Of a stretch of 64,000 nucleotides of DNA, positions 31,404 to 39,488 are shown piece after piece. The notes under the pieces were generated by a model. That model worked only from the letters and a program-made list of their open reading frames with translations, searched no databases and was not told where the DNA came from. Location of the stretch: assembly GCA_017999615.1 (NCBI GenBank), contig JAGNLM010000009.1, positions 1-64,000 on the forward strand, given 5' to 3'. The stretch is from Gammaproteobacteria bacterium. Its GTDB lineage: Bacteria > Pseudomonadota > Gammaproteobacteria > JAABTG01. Made by a program: the position numbers and the translations under genes. Position 1 is the stretch's first letter. Each line of letters starts with the position of its first letter.

Positions 31404-32882
31404 TTGTTCACAACCGTGATGAGCCGCCGGCTGCGCGCCGGCGCGGGCGTCGTGGCCGGCGCCGCGTTGACGCTCGCCTCGGCCGTCGCGGCCGACCGCA
31501 TCGAGCTGCCCGACATCGGGGCGTCCTCGCGCAGCGTGCTGTCCTCCCAGCGCGAGCAGGCCATCGGCGAGGCGCTGATGCGCGCCCTGCGCCGGGACGC
31601 CGTGATCCTGGAGGACCCCGAGGTCGAGACCTATCTGCAGGGCCTCGGCCAGCGGGTCGTGGCCCACAGCGACGGGGGTCCCGAACGCTTCACCTTCTTC
31701 GTCGTCCAGGACCCCCGCATCAACGCCTTCGCAGCACCCGGCGGTTACGTGGCCGTGCACACCGGGCTCATCCTCGCCACGGAGTCCGAGAGCGAGCTCG
31801 CAGCGGTCCTCGCGCACGAGGTCGCCCACGTGACCCAGGGCCACATCGCCCGCCGGTTCGAGGCGGCGAGCCAGATGACGATCCCGACGCTCGCCGCCCT
31901 GGCAGCGGCCGTCCTGCTCGCCTCCCAGAGCGGCCAGGCGGGCATGGCCGCGATCGCGGCCACCCAGGCGGGCGCCCTGCAGCTGCAGATCGACTTCACC
32001 CGGGCGCACGAGGCGGAAGCGGACCGGGTAGGCATCGCCGCCCTCGCCGGGGCCGGCTTCGACCCGCGCAGCATGCCCGCCTTCTTCGAGCGCCTGCAGA
32101 AGAGCACCCAGTACGCGCGCAAGCCGCCGGAGTTCCTGAGCACGCACCCGGTGACCGAGTCCCGGATCGCCGACAGCCGCGCCCGCGCCGAGCAATACCC
32201 TTCCGGGCACCAGCCGGACAGCCTCGCCTTCTCCATGGTCCGGGCCAAGATCCAGGCCCTGTCCGCGGAGAACCCGGTCCAGGCGCAGCGGGACTTCGAG
32301 CGGACCCTCGCTGGGAGTCAGGGGGTCCGGGCCACGGCGGCCCGCTACGGCCACGCGCTCGCCCTGAAGCGCGCGGGCAAGGCCGCCGCGGCCCTGGCGG
32401 AGATGCGGACGCTCTCCCAGGCCGACCCGGACAACGCGGCCCTGCGCGCCGAGCGGGCCCAGCTCGAGCAGGCGACGGGCCAGACCGGGAAGGCCCTCGA
32501 GCTGTTGCGGGAGGGGCTTGCCCTCTACCCCCAGGACCGGGTGCTCACCTTTGCCTACGTGGACGCACTGCTGCGCACCGGCCGGGTGCGCGAGGCACGG
32601 GACGCCCTGCTCGCCTATGGGCGCAACCGCGAGCCCGGCCCCAACTACCATCGGCTCCTCGCCCGCAGCCAGGAGCTGGCCGGGAACCTGCTCGAGGCGC
32701 ACCTGGCGATGGCCGAGTACCAGTACCAGATGGGCCAGGTGCAGGAGGCCGTCGATCACCTGGAGCGGGCGCGCAAGGAGGCGGGCGACGACTTCTACGC
32801 CGCGTCGCGAATCGACGCCCGGCTCGCCCCGCTCAAGGAGGAGCTCGCGGAGCTGAAGGCCAAGCGGCGCTCGGGGCGGTGA
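31404..32882 (+). CDS. Periplasmic M48 zinc metalloprotease with TPR repeats (BepA-like)
   Basis: A 492-residue exported protease. N-terminal signal (RRLRAGAGVVAGAALTLASAVAA). The M48 active site HEVAH (AVLAHEVAHVTQGH) with the downstream zinc ligand in EAEADRVGI is at residues ~140-210. The C-terminal half is TPR-like helical repeats (EMRTLSQADPDNAALRAERA and following). This architecture matches BepA/YfgC, which degrades misassembled LptD and Bam substrates. Start TTG at 31404 has GAGGTG eight bases upstream; ATG at 31419 is an alternative that also keeps the signal. Confidence 0.85.
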   Translation: MFTTVMSRRLRAGAGVVAGAALTLASAVAADRIELPDIGASSRSVLSSQREQAIGEALMRALRRDAVILEDPEVETYLQGLGQRVVAHSDGGPERFTFFVVQDPRINAFAAPGGYVAVHTGLILATESESELAAVLAHEVAHVTQGHIARRFEAASQMTIPTLAALAAAVLLASQSGQAGMAAIAATQAGALQLQIDFTRAHEAEADRVGIAALAGAGFDPRSMPAFFERLQKSTQYARKPPEFLSTHPVTESRIADSRARAEQYPSGHQPDSLAFSMVRAKIQALSAENPVQAQRDFERTLAGSQGVRATAARYGHALALKRAGKAAAALAEMRTLSQADPDNAALRAERAQLEQATGQTGKALELLREGLALYPQDRVLTFAYVDALLRTGRVREARDALLAYGRNREPGPNYHRLLARSQELAGNLLEAHLAMAEYQYQMGQVQEAVDHLERARKEAGDDFYAASRIDARLAPLKEELAELKAKRRSGR

Positions 32883-33238
32883 GGGGACCGGCGGTCCCGC
32901 GCCGTTTCTCGGCACGCCATATTTGACGCGGCGCAATTTCTCTCGCCGGTCTCGCCGTGGTGGGTCCGGCGCTCGTTTGACCTGTTGGATTTCGTGGGGC
33001 AGACTACCGTCGCGCCTGCGTTTTCGGTTCGGTTGAACCTTTGTCCTGGCCTGTTGTCTGCTGGGGTGGGCGAAGGGGAGGCCGCCGTGGACAGACGTGA
33101 AGACTCCCGACAGTCCGTTAGCGTTAGCCCGTTACGGGTGCGGCGAGGCCCCCGTTGCCGATGGCGGGGCAATAGGGCCGTCACGCAGGTCTACACGCGG
33201 TTGGGTGTGACTGACAACGAACGAGGAATTTCAGCAAC
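32883..33238. other. 356-bp intergenic region upstream of soxY
   Basis: No protein gene is supported here. It begins with a hairpin (GGGACC-GGC-GGTCCC, 32885-32899) that may end the protease transcript. The rest is less G+C-rich than its surroundings and has two TTGACx hexamers (about 32924 and 32977) without convincing -10 partners, and a repeated GTTAG near 33118-33128. It most likely holds the soxY promoter and regulatory sites. The ribosome site GAGGA lies about 12 bases before the soxY ATG. Confidence 0.6.
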
Positions 33239-33706
33239 ATGAGCATTCAGCGCAGGACGATACTGAAGGGTGCGCTGGCCAGCAGCGCGATCGGCGTCGC
33301 GGTAGGCGCCGGGTTGTTGGCCCCGCAGCAGGTGCTGGCTGCCTGGTCGAAGGAGGCCTTCGAGGCCAAGGCAGTGGACGACGCCCTGAAGGCCCTCGGG
33401 CTGGCGGGCGCCGCGGCGAGCGCGGACGTCACCGTGAAGGCTCCGGACATCGCGGAGAACGGGGCGGTCGTGCCCGTGACCGTCGAGTCGACGATGAAGG
33501 ACGTGCAGTCGATCTCCATCGTTGCCGAGAAGAACGCGCTGCCGTTGATCGCGTCCTTCGACCTGGGCGCTGGCGCCCTGCCGTACGTCTCGATCCGTAT
33601 CAAGATGGGTTCGACGATGAACGTGCAGGCCCTCGTGAAGGCCGGCGGCAAGGTCTACGAGGCCAAGAAAGAGGTCAAGGTCACCATCGGTGGCTGCGGC
33701 GGCTAA
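33239..33706 (+). CDS. soxY: Thiosulfate-oxidation carrier protein SoxY
   Basis: A 155-residue periplasmic SoxY. A Tat signal (RRTILKGALASSAIGVAVG) exports the folded protein. The C-terminus ends in VTIGGCGG, the swinging arm whose Cys covalently carries the sulfur intermediate during oxidation of thiosulfate and other sulfur compounds. The length is standard. soxZ follows after 26 bp and a terminator closes the pair. No soxX, A, B, C or D is in the window. Confidence 0.97.
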   Translation: MSIQRRTILKGALASSAIGVAVGAGLLAPQQVLAAWSKEAFEAKAVDDALKALGLAGAAASADVTVKAPDIAENGAVVPVTVESTMKDVQSISIVAEKNALPLIASFDLGAGALPYVSIRIKMGSTMNVQALVKAGGKVYEAKKEVKVTIGGCGG

Positions 33707-33732
33707 CGGCAAGATCGGAGAAGAGGTGAGAT

Positions 33733-34044
33733 ATGGCCAGTGGCACCATTAAGATCCGCGCCAAGGCTGTCGACGGCGTGGCAGAGGTCAAGGCACTCAT
33801 CAGCCATCCGATGGAGCTGATGAGCAAGAACAAGACGACCGGCGAAGTCGTGCCGGCGCACTTCATTCAGGACATGGTTGCCGAGTTGAACGGCAAGCCG
33901 GTGCTGACGGGGCAGTGGAGCTCCGGCATCTCCAAGAACCCGTACCTGGCGTTCAAAGTGAACGCGAAGGCGGGTGACACCCTGAAGCTGTCCTGGAAGG
34001 ACAACAAGGGCGACAGCGACTCCGCCGAGGAGAAGGTCGGCTAG
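33733..34044 (+). CDS. soxZ: Thiosulfate-oxidation carrier partner SoxZ
   Basis: A 103-residue SoxZ (IKIRAKAVDGVAEVKALISHPME; WSSGISKNPYLAF; GDTLKLSWKDNKGDS). It lacks its own export signal and is co-exported with SoxY by Tat, as in the family. It forms the SoxYZ heterodimer that presents the SoxY cysteine arm to Sox enzymes. AGAGGTGAG upstream gives the start. A strong intrinsic terminator begins 27 bases after the stop. Confidence 0.97.
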   Translation: MASGTIKIRAKAVDGVAEVKALISHPMELMSKNKTTGEVVPAHFIQDMVAELNGKPVLTGQWSSGISKNPYLAFKVNAKAGDTLKLSWKDNKGDSDSAEEKVG

Positions 34045-34070
34045 GTCGGCTGGTCGGTCCCTGCAGTGCC

Positions 34071-34099
34071 AGGGGCGCCCTCCGGGGCGCCCCTTTTTT
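34071..34099 (+). terminator. Rho-independent terminator of soxYZ
   Basis: An 8-bp GC stem (34072-34079 with 34086-34093, extendable by A-T and C-G pairs), a short loop, then six T residues (34094-34099). Confidence 0.93.
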
Positions 34100-34116
34100 G
34101 TGCTCGCCACGCCGCT

Positions 34117-34680
34117 TCAGGGCTGCATCCGGCGCACGAGACCGTCCCGGTCCACCCACTGGTGCTTCACCACCAGCCCCAGGTGGACCGTCACCGCGGC
34201 CACCAGGGCCCAGGCCACCAGCCGGTGGCCCACGCCGCCCACCCGGGAGAGCACCGGTTCTGCCCCGGCGAGCCCCGGCAGCTCCCAGAGCCCGAAGAAG
34301 CCGACCTCCGCGCCCTCCCCCAGGGCCTGCAGCAGGCCGGAGAGCGGCAGCAGCCAGAGGACCCGATAGAGCGCCCAATCGGTCGCTCGCGAGAGCTCTC
34401 GCTCCCAGGGCGGGAGCCCGGGCGCCCAGTGGGGCAGGCCCGCCGCCCAGCGCCAGAGGGCGCGAACCGCCGTGAGGGCGAGCAGCAGCAGTCCGACCGA
34501 GCGGTGGGTGCCCAGGAAGAGCCCCTCGCCCGGCCCCGGCCCACGAGCGCCCCCTTCGCAGGCCCCGGCCATCAGGGCCGCAGTGGCGAACTGCACGGCG
34601 ACGAGGAACGCCACCGCCCAGTGCAGGGCCTTCGCGATGACCCCGTACCGCTCATAGGTGTTGCGCCAGGCGATGGCCAT
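34117..34680 (-). CDS. Cytochrome b561
   Basis: A 187-residue inner-membrane dihaem b-type cytochrome with four transmembrane helices. The His ligands are seen in AKALHWAVAF, FLGTHRSVGLL, VGHRLVAWAL and AVTVHLGLVV. Bacterial b561 proteins move electrons between quinones and periplasmic acceptors or superoxide; the partner here is unknown. The DsbD-like gene lies 67 bases upstream on the same strand, so the two may form an operon. Its 3' end faces the soxYZ terminator. Confidence 0.9.
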   Translation of the reverse strand: MAIAWRNTYERYGVIAKALHWAVAFLVAVQFATAALMAGACEGGARGPGPGEGLFLGTHRSVGLLLLALTAVRALWRWAAGLPHWAPGLPPWERELSRATDWALYRVLWLLPLSGLLQALGEGAEVGFFGLWELPGLAGAEPVLSRVGGVGHRLVAWALVAAVTVHLGLVVKHQWVDRDGLVRRMQP

Positions 34681-34747
34681 GGGCCCTTTCCCACCCTCCC
34701 TTCCCCGGGGGGCGCCGCCGGCCCCGGGCCCTGCCGGAACCGGCCGT

Positions 34748-36106
34748 CTAGGGGCGGGACCCGCGCGCGGCGGGGAGACCGGCCTGCGGCGTGAGCCACG
34801 CGGTCACACCCGTGGCGAGCAGCGCGAGCGCCAGCACGCCGATGGCCGACCCGGCGTGGGTGAGGAACTGCGGGGCGAAGACGAGCATCAGCCCCAACCC
34901 CAGCATCATGTAGCCCGACAGGAGCTTCAGGAGGCGCCCCTCACGCTCGGAGAGCTTGCGGCTGCCGAGCGTGTAGGTGAACACGAGCACGATGAGCGCC
35001 AGGGGGATCACGTAGATGACGTTGTAGAGCACGAGGTATCCGTAGTAACCCGCTCCCCCCAGGTCCTGCAGGGTGAGGGCGCGGGTGAACACCATAGGGA
35101 AGCCCGCCGTGCAGAGGAGCTCGTAGGAGTTCGCGACCACCGCCAGCAGCACCGTGCCGACCACCATGGGGACCACGCCCCCGGCGGTGGCGACGCCGCG
35201 CATGCGCTTGAACAGCCCCGGCTTGGCAGACTCCGGGATGGAGAGGCTCAACCCCTGTCGGAACCAGAAGTAGTCCTTCAGGTTCACCGCCGCGATCAAG
35301 ACGGCGAGGAGCCCCGCCGCGAGGGTGACGCCCCGGATCTCCCCCATCATCAGGAACACGTTCAGCCAGGCGGCCATGAAGGCGAAGTAGACGAGCCCGG
35401 AGAACAGCACGAAGACCCCGCCGATGAAGAGCATGCGCGCGCGGCTGCGGGCGTGCACGAGCAGGCTCAGCAGGAAGAGCAGCACGAAGAAGGCGCAGGG
35501 GTTGAAGGCGTCGAGCGACGCCAGCACGACGGTGAGCAGGGGCAGGGACCAGCGCTCGAGGTCGACGGTCCCCAGCACCGGGAGGCTCGCCTGGGTGGCC
35601 TCGGCCGTCTCCCTCGCCCCGGGCACGGCCGGGGCCCCTTCGCCAGGGGTGCCTCCGGGCCCGCCCGCGGCGGCACCCGCGAGCGCAGCCACCCGCGCCG
35701 AGCGGCAGGCCTCGAGCTTGCGGGCCAGCTCGGCCCCGGTCGTCTCGGCGTCGTGGAAACCGACCTCGATCTTGCGGCAGAAGAGGAAACCCGGGACCGA
35801 GCGGGCCTCGCCGCCCACCGACCGGGCGGCGCCGACGTACAGGTCGACATTCTTCTGGCTCCCGCTGATCTCGTAGCTGCGCAGTTCGATCCACGGATAG
35901 CGCCCGGGCAGCGCGTCGACGAACGGCTTCGCCACCTGGCAGTGGGGGCAGGTCGCGCTCCAGAAGAAGTGCAGGCGCACGGTCGGCGAGCCGTCCGGGG
36001 CGGTGCCGTACCAGAAGGCTTCGTCGCGGGGGCCCTCGGCGGCGCCGGCGCCTGCCGCGCCGAGGGCCAGGACGAAGATCCACAGGCGTGCGAGTGCGTG
36101 CACCAT
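34748..36106 (-). CDS. Thioredoxin-CcdA/DsbD-like transmembrane thiol-disulfide protein
   Basis: A 452-residue protein. Signal peptide (residues 1-23), then a periplasmic thioredoxin-like domain with CPHC (WSATCPHCQVAKPF) at ~52-55, an Ala/Pro/Gly-rich linker, and a DsbD/CcdA-like membrane region with about six to seven helices. The first helix contains NPCAFFVLLF, where the Cys would relay electrons, and a second candidate Cys is in ELLCTAGFP. The order differs from classical DsbD, which has the thioredoxin domain at the C-terminus. It should shuttle electrons into the periplasm for disulfide reduction, possibly for sulfur enzymes. Divergent from fccB. Confidence 0.82.
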   Translation of the reverse strand: MVHALARLWIFVLALGAAGAGAAEGPRDEAFWYGTAPDGSPTVRLHFFWSATCPHCQVAKPFVDALPGRYPWIELRSYEISGSQKNVDLYVGAARSVGGEARSVPGFLFCRKIEVGFHDAETTGAELARKLEACRSARVAALAGAAAGGPGGTPGEGAPAVPGARETAEATQASLPVLGTVDLERWSLPLLTVVLASLDAFNPCAFFVLLFLLSLLVHARSRARMLFIGGVFVLFSGLVYFAFMAAWLNVFLMMGEIRGVTLAAGLLAVLIAAVNLKDYFWFRQGLSLSIPESAKPGLFKRMRGVATAGGVVPMVVGTVLLAVVANSYELLCTAGFPMVFTRALTLQDLGGAGYYGYLVLYNVIYVIPLALIVLVFTYTLGSRKLSEREGRLLKLLSGYMMLGLGLMLVFAPQFLTHAGSAIGVLALALLATGVTAWLTPQAGLPAARGSRP

Positions 36107-36277
36107 CCAGAGCTCCCTCGGGTCTCGACGGGCCGCTTTCCCCGCCTCGGGCTACACTGACAGCTAGACCGAAAATGATCTGCGAGCAGCGTGCCCCACG
36201 CAACCCCCCGCCCGCGAGCGGCGCAGCGCGACGGGCGCCGCCGCGCCAGGGGTGAACGGACAGGAGGAGAGCAGGCC

Positions 36278-37561
36278 GTGAGCACGATCGAGCGTCGGGA
36301 GTTCATCCAGCGGGCCGGTGCAGCGGCGGCGCTCGCCGCGGTCGGTCTCCCCAGACGGTCCCGGGGGGCGGCAGCGGCACGGGTAGTGGTGGTGGGCGGA
36401 GGCTTCGCCGGGGCCACCGCGGCCCGGTACACCCGGGAGTACGCCCCGGACGCCGAGGTCACCCTGATCGAGAAGGACGAGTCGTACGTGAGCTGCCCCT
36501 TCAGCAACGAGGTGCTGAGCGGCGAGCGGGACATCGCATCGCTCACGTTCGGCTACGCCGGGCTCGCCCGGCGCGGGGTCCACGTGGTGATCGACGAGGT
36601 GCTGGACCTCGACCCCGCAACGAAGACGGTGAAGACGGGGGGGGGTAAGACCTTCACCGCGGACTTCCTGGTCGTCGCCCCGGGGATCGCCTTTCGCTGG
36701 GGCGCGATCCCGGGCTACGACGAGGCGGCGAGCGAGACGATTCCCCACGCGTGGAAGGCCGGTGCCCAGACGCTCCTGCTGCGGCGCCAGATCGAGGCGA
36801 TGCGCGACGGGGGCCTGCTCGTCATCGTCGCACCGCCCACCCCCTACCGCTGCCCTCCGGGACCCTACGAGCGGGCCGCCCAGATCGCCCACTACCTGAC
36901 CCACCACGGCAAAGCCAGGTCGAAGGTGCTGATCCTCGACCCGAAGGACTCCTTCTCCAAGAGACCCCTGTTCCTGGAGGGCTGGAAGCACAACTACGGC
37001 GACATGGTCGAGTGGCGCCCCGGCGCCGAGGGCGGCAAGGTCGAGTCGATCGACCCGAAGACGCGCGTCGTGCGCGCCGAGTTCGACGAGTACAGGCCCG
37101 ACGTGCTGAACGTCGTCCCGCCCCAGAAGGCGGGCCTGCTCGCGGAGAAGTCCGGGCTCACCGACGAGCGGGGCTGGTGCCCCATCGTGCCGGAGAGCTT
37201 CGAGTCCACCCGCGCCAAAGGGGTGTACGTGGTCGGCGACGCCACCAGCGCCGGGGCGATGGCGAAGGCGGCCTACTCGTCCAACACCCAGGCCAAAGTG
37301 GCAGCCGCCCACATCGCCTCGACGATCCTCGGGACCCGGCCGCCGCGGCCTGCCTACACCAACACCTGCTGGAGCCTGCTCGCCCCGGACTACGGCATCT
37401 CCGCCGCAAGCATCTACACGATCGGGCCCGAGGGCCGGATCATCGAGGTGCCGGGCGCCGGGGGCTACTCACCGGAGAACGCACCCATCGAGCAGCGCCG
37501 GCGCGAGGCCGAGTACGGCAAGAGCTGGTACGAGAACATCACCCGGGACACCTACGGCTGA
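36278..37561 (+). CDS. fccB: Flavocytochrome c sulfide dehydrogenase, flavoprotein subunit
   Basis: A 427-residue periplasmic FAD enzyme that oxidises sulfide to polysulfide/sulfur. It has a Tat-type signal (ERREFIQRAGAAAALAAVGL), an FAD-binding GGGFAGATAARY, and the three diagnostic cysteines: SCPFSN (covalent FAD), YRCPPGPYERAA and NTCWSLLAP (redox disulfide). GDATSAGAMAKAAYSSN is the second FAD site. Start GTG at 36278 with AGGAGGA nine bases upstream. No cytochrome subunit gene (fccA) is adjacent. The stop overlaps the next start (TGATG), so the following gene is coupled. Confidence 0.94.
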   Translation: MSTIERREFIQRAGAAAALAAVGLPRRSRGAAAARVVVVGGGFAGATAARYTREYAPDAEVTLIEKDESYVSCPFSNEVLSGERDIASLTFGYAGLARRGVHVVIDEVLDLDPATKTVKTGGGKTFTADFLVVAPGIAFRWGAIPGYDEAASETIPHAWKAGAQTLLLRRQIEAMRDGGLLVIVAPPTPYRCPPGPYERAAQIAHYLTHHGKARSKVLILDPKDSFSKRPLFLEGWKHNYGDMVEWRPGAEGGKVESIDPKTRVVRAEFDEYRPDVLNVVPPQKAGLLAEKSGLTDERGWCPIVPESFESTRAKGVYVVGDATSAGAMAKAAYSSNTQAKVAAAHIASTILGTRPPRPAYTNTCWSLLAPDYGISAASIYTIGPEGRIIEVPGAGGYSPENAPIEQRRREAEYGKSWYENITRDTYG

Positions 37562-38037
37562 TGGGGCCGCTCAAGCGGTTCCGCAAGAGCCGGTCTCCCC
37601 TGGAGCGGCTCGTGAGCCGCCTGCGGCCGCCCCGCGAGAGCCTGCACTCCCGCATCCTGCGGGAGGCGCGCCGCCAGGGCATCCGCGTCGTCGACCGGTC
37701 CGCCGGGGCCATGCTGCGCCTGTCCCTCTGCGTGGCGAGGCGAACCGCGACCGAGCCCTTGCCCGTGGCGGTCGCCAGCTGCCTGGGTCGCACGGCCACC
37801 CGGGCGGCACCCCGCCAACTGGGACGCAAGAAATATCGGAAATCCGAGCTCCTGGAGGAGCTGCGCCGACAGCAGGTGGACCTGACGAACGCCAGCGCCG
37901 GCTGGATGCTCCGGTTCATGGCTTGCGTGTCCGTCCAGGTGCTCACCCAGAGTCTGCCGGGGGCCGTGCAGGCCTGTGTGCGCAAGCAGGTGGGCCGCCG
38001 GCTGCCCGAGCCTTCCTTCCGGCGCCGTCTGCGTTGA
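37561..38037 (+). CDS. Unrecognised basic protein made of two 65-residue repeats, coupled to fccB
   Basis: A 158-residue protein with no family I recognise. Residues 32-84 and 97-149 align without gaps at an offset of 65, with 21 of 53 positions identical. The shared core is RRQ, then SAG-MLR, Cys-Val, Thr, LP-AV, Cys, with C57/C122 and C74/C139 in register. No signal peptide is obvious and the protein is strongly basic (many Arg/Lys). The ATG at 37561 overlaps the fccB stop. The codon choice and high GC3 look like a real gene. It may be a small sulfur- or redox-related accessory protein, but the function is unknown. Confidence 0.75.
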   Translation: MGPLKRFRKSRSPLERLVSRLRPPRESLHSRILREARRQGIRVVDRSAGAMLRLSLCVARRTATEPLPVAVASCLGRTATRAAPRQLGRKKYRKSELLEELRRQQVDLTNASAGWMLRFMACVSVQVLTQSLPGAVQACVRKQVGRRLPEPSFRRRLR

Positions 38038-38077
38038 GCGGGAACAGGGCCCGGGCGCCGGTCCCGCCCGCCGCGCT

Positions 38078-38099
38078 GCAGTTCCGGCAGGCCAACTGC
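38078..38099. promoter_or_regulatory. Inverted repeat upstream of the DsrE-like gene
   Basis: GCAGTT (38078-38083) and AACTGC (38094-38099) form a perfect 6-bp dyad with a 10-base spacer, immediately before AT-rich TAGGATTAA. This is the shape of a dimeric regulator site overlapping a promoter. Pattern only. Confidence 0.35.
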
Positions 38100-38141
38100 T
38101 AGGATTAACGAGAATTCGGCCAGAGACAGGAGGGTGAAGCA

Positions 38142-38660
38142 GTGTCCAGGTGGAGCGAGTGGATGAAGGGTGGAACCCCGGTGAGTGGCACACGCAGGCG
38201 GTGGCTGGCGGCGCTCCTCGGCACCGGCAGTGCCCTCGTGGCGGGCACCGTCGGACGTCGTGCCGAGGCCGCCGACGACACGAAATTCCCGGGCGACGAG
38301 CCCACGCACAAGGTCCTCTACCAGTTCAACGAGGCGGACAACACCTACCACGAGCACGTGCTCGGATCGGTCTCCGCCATGCTGCGGGAGTACACCGACG
38401 ACATCCACGTCGTGGTGACCTGCTTCGGCGAGGGGATCCACATCGTGGCGAAGAAACCGGGACGTCCCGTGGAGGAGTTGATCCGGCAGCGGGTCTCGAG
38501 CCTCGCGGACTACGGCGTCGAGTTCCACGCCTGCGCGCGGACCATGGAGGGCCTGAACTGGAAGGCCGAGGACATGCTGCCGTTCGTGAAGGTGGTTCCA
38601 GTCGGAGCGGCCGACCTGATGGAACTGCAGGAAAAGGGCTACGCCTACATCGCCTGGTGA
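38142..38660 (+). CDS. Exported DsrE-like protein
   Basis: A 172-residue protein with a Tat-like signal (TRRRWLAALLGTGSALVAGTV, residues ~17-40) followed by a DsrE/DsrF-like domain: HKVLYQFNEADNTYHEHVLGSV, DIHVVVTCFGEGIHIV, and VEFHACARTMEGL, where Cys matches the conserved DsrE-family cysteine. Cytoplasmic DsrE relatives transfer sulfur; this one should act in the periplasm beside the sulfide dehydrogenase. Start GTG at 38142 after AGGAGGG; ATG at 38163 is an alternative. A dyad and AT-rich stretch precede it. Confidence 0.82.
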   Translation: MSRWSEWMKGGTPVSGTRRRWLAALLGTGSALVAGTVGRRAEAADDTKFPGDEPTHKVLYQFNEADNTYHEHVLGSVSAMLREYTDDIHVVVTCFGEGIHIVAKKPGRPVEELIRQRVSSLADYGVEFHACARTMEGLNWKAEDMLPFVKVVPVGAADLMELQEKGYAYIAW

Positions 38661-38780
38661 GCCCGCATCAGTTCTGGTAAGCCCCCACCCGGCCGCCGGT
38701 AACACCCGGCGGCCGGTATTCCCGCCGGGGCCTCCCCAAGGCCCGGGGAGACGCACGCGGGGGGACGCCGGCCCGCCCTT

Positions 38781-39488
38781 CTACAGGGGCCACCAGCTCC
38801 GGTCTTCCTCGAGCTCCTTGCGGCAGGTGCGCAGTTGCTCGCCGTAGGTGCGCGCGTAACGCTCGACCTTGCGCGCGACCCCCACGAGCCAGTCCTTCTC
38901 CCGATAGGTCCTGCGCTTCCATCCTCCGTGCCCCTCGTGGTAGGCCAGGTACTGGTTGAAGGCGTCGGACTTCCCGATCCCCAGGGTGCGGTGGCTCACG
39001 TCGGAATACCAGCCGATGAAGTCCGCGACGTCCTCGAAGTCGTCCCGGTCGGCCCAGCGGTTGCCGGTGCGGTCCCGGTACCAGTCCCAGGTCTCGTCCT
39101 TCACCTGGGCGAAGCCGTAGGCGTTCGACAACCGCCACCACATGGGGATGCCGAGCAGCGTGTCACGGGGCGGCTTGGCGTCCTCGCGAAAACCCGACTC
39201 CTGGCGGACGATGGCGAGTTGCAGGGGCACCGGCGCGCCCCACTTCTGCTCGGCCTCGCGGGTCGCCTCCCACCAGTCCGGCTTCTCCCGGAAGATCGCA
39301 CAGGCGTCGTCGACCGCCTTGGGCGGCGCGGACGCACACGCCTGCAACACCAGCGCGATCGCGGCCAGGACGAGGCCCGGGGTCCATCGCCCCGCCCCTG
39401 CGCCCGCGACCGCTCGCGGCTTACAGTCGCCGGGGCCGGGTGCTGCATCCGACCCCGGCGACTGTGCCCGGTCCCCGTCGGGGATCAA
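38781..39488 (-). CDS. Lipoprotein with lytic-transglycosylase-like (SLT) domain
   Basis: Up to 235 residues. A hydrophobic segment and lipobox LVLQAC (Cys about residue 51) indicate lipid anchoring. The SLT-type signature follows: catalytic-Glu region [27 protein letters not shown] and [11 protein letters not shown]. It should cleave or bind peptidoglycan, though the fold is divergent. The reading frame opens with TTG at 39488, which overlaps the stop of the Met-rich repeat gene; a later start just before the signal helix is also possible, so the N-terminus is uncertain. Confidence 0.75.
   Translation of the reverse strand: MIPDGDRAQSPGSDAAPGPGDCKPRAVAGAGAGRWTPGLVLAAIALVLQACASAPPKAVDDACAIFREKPDWWEATREAEQKWGAPVPLQLAIVRQESGFREDAKPPRDTLLGIPMWWRLSNAYGFAQVKDETWDWYRDRTGNRWADRDDFEDVADFIGWYSDVSHRTLGIGKSDAFNQYLAYHEGHGGWKRRTYREKDWLVGVARKVERYARTYGEQLRTCRKELEEDRSWWPL

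Noticed and set aside
32985..33242. Short plus-strand open frame in the soxY leader
   Set aside because: No ribosome site, mixed composition, and it runs into the soxY start; better explained as untranslated regulatory DNA.
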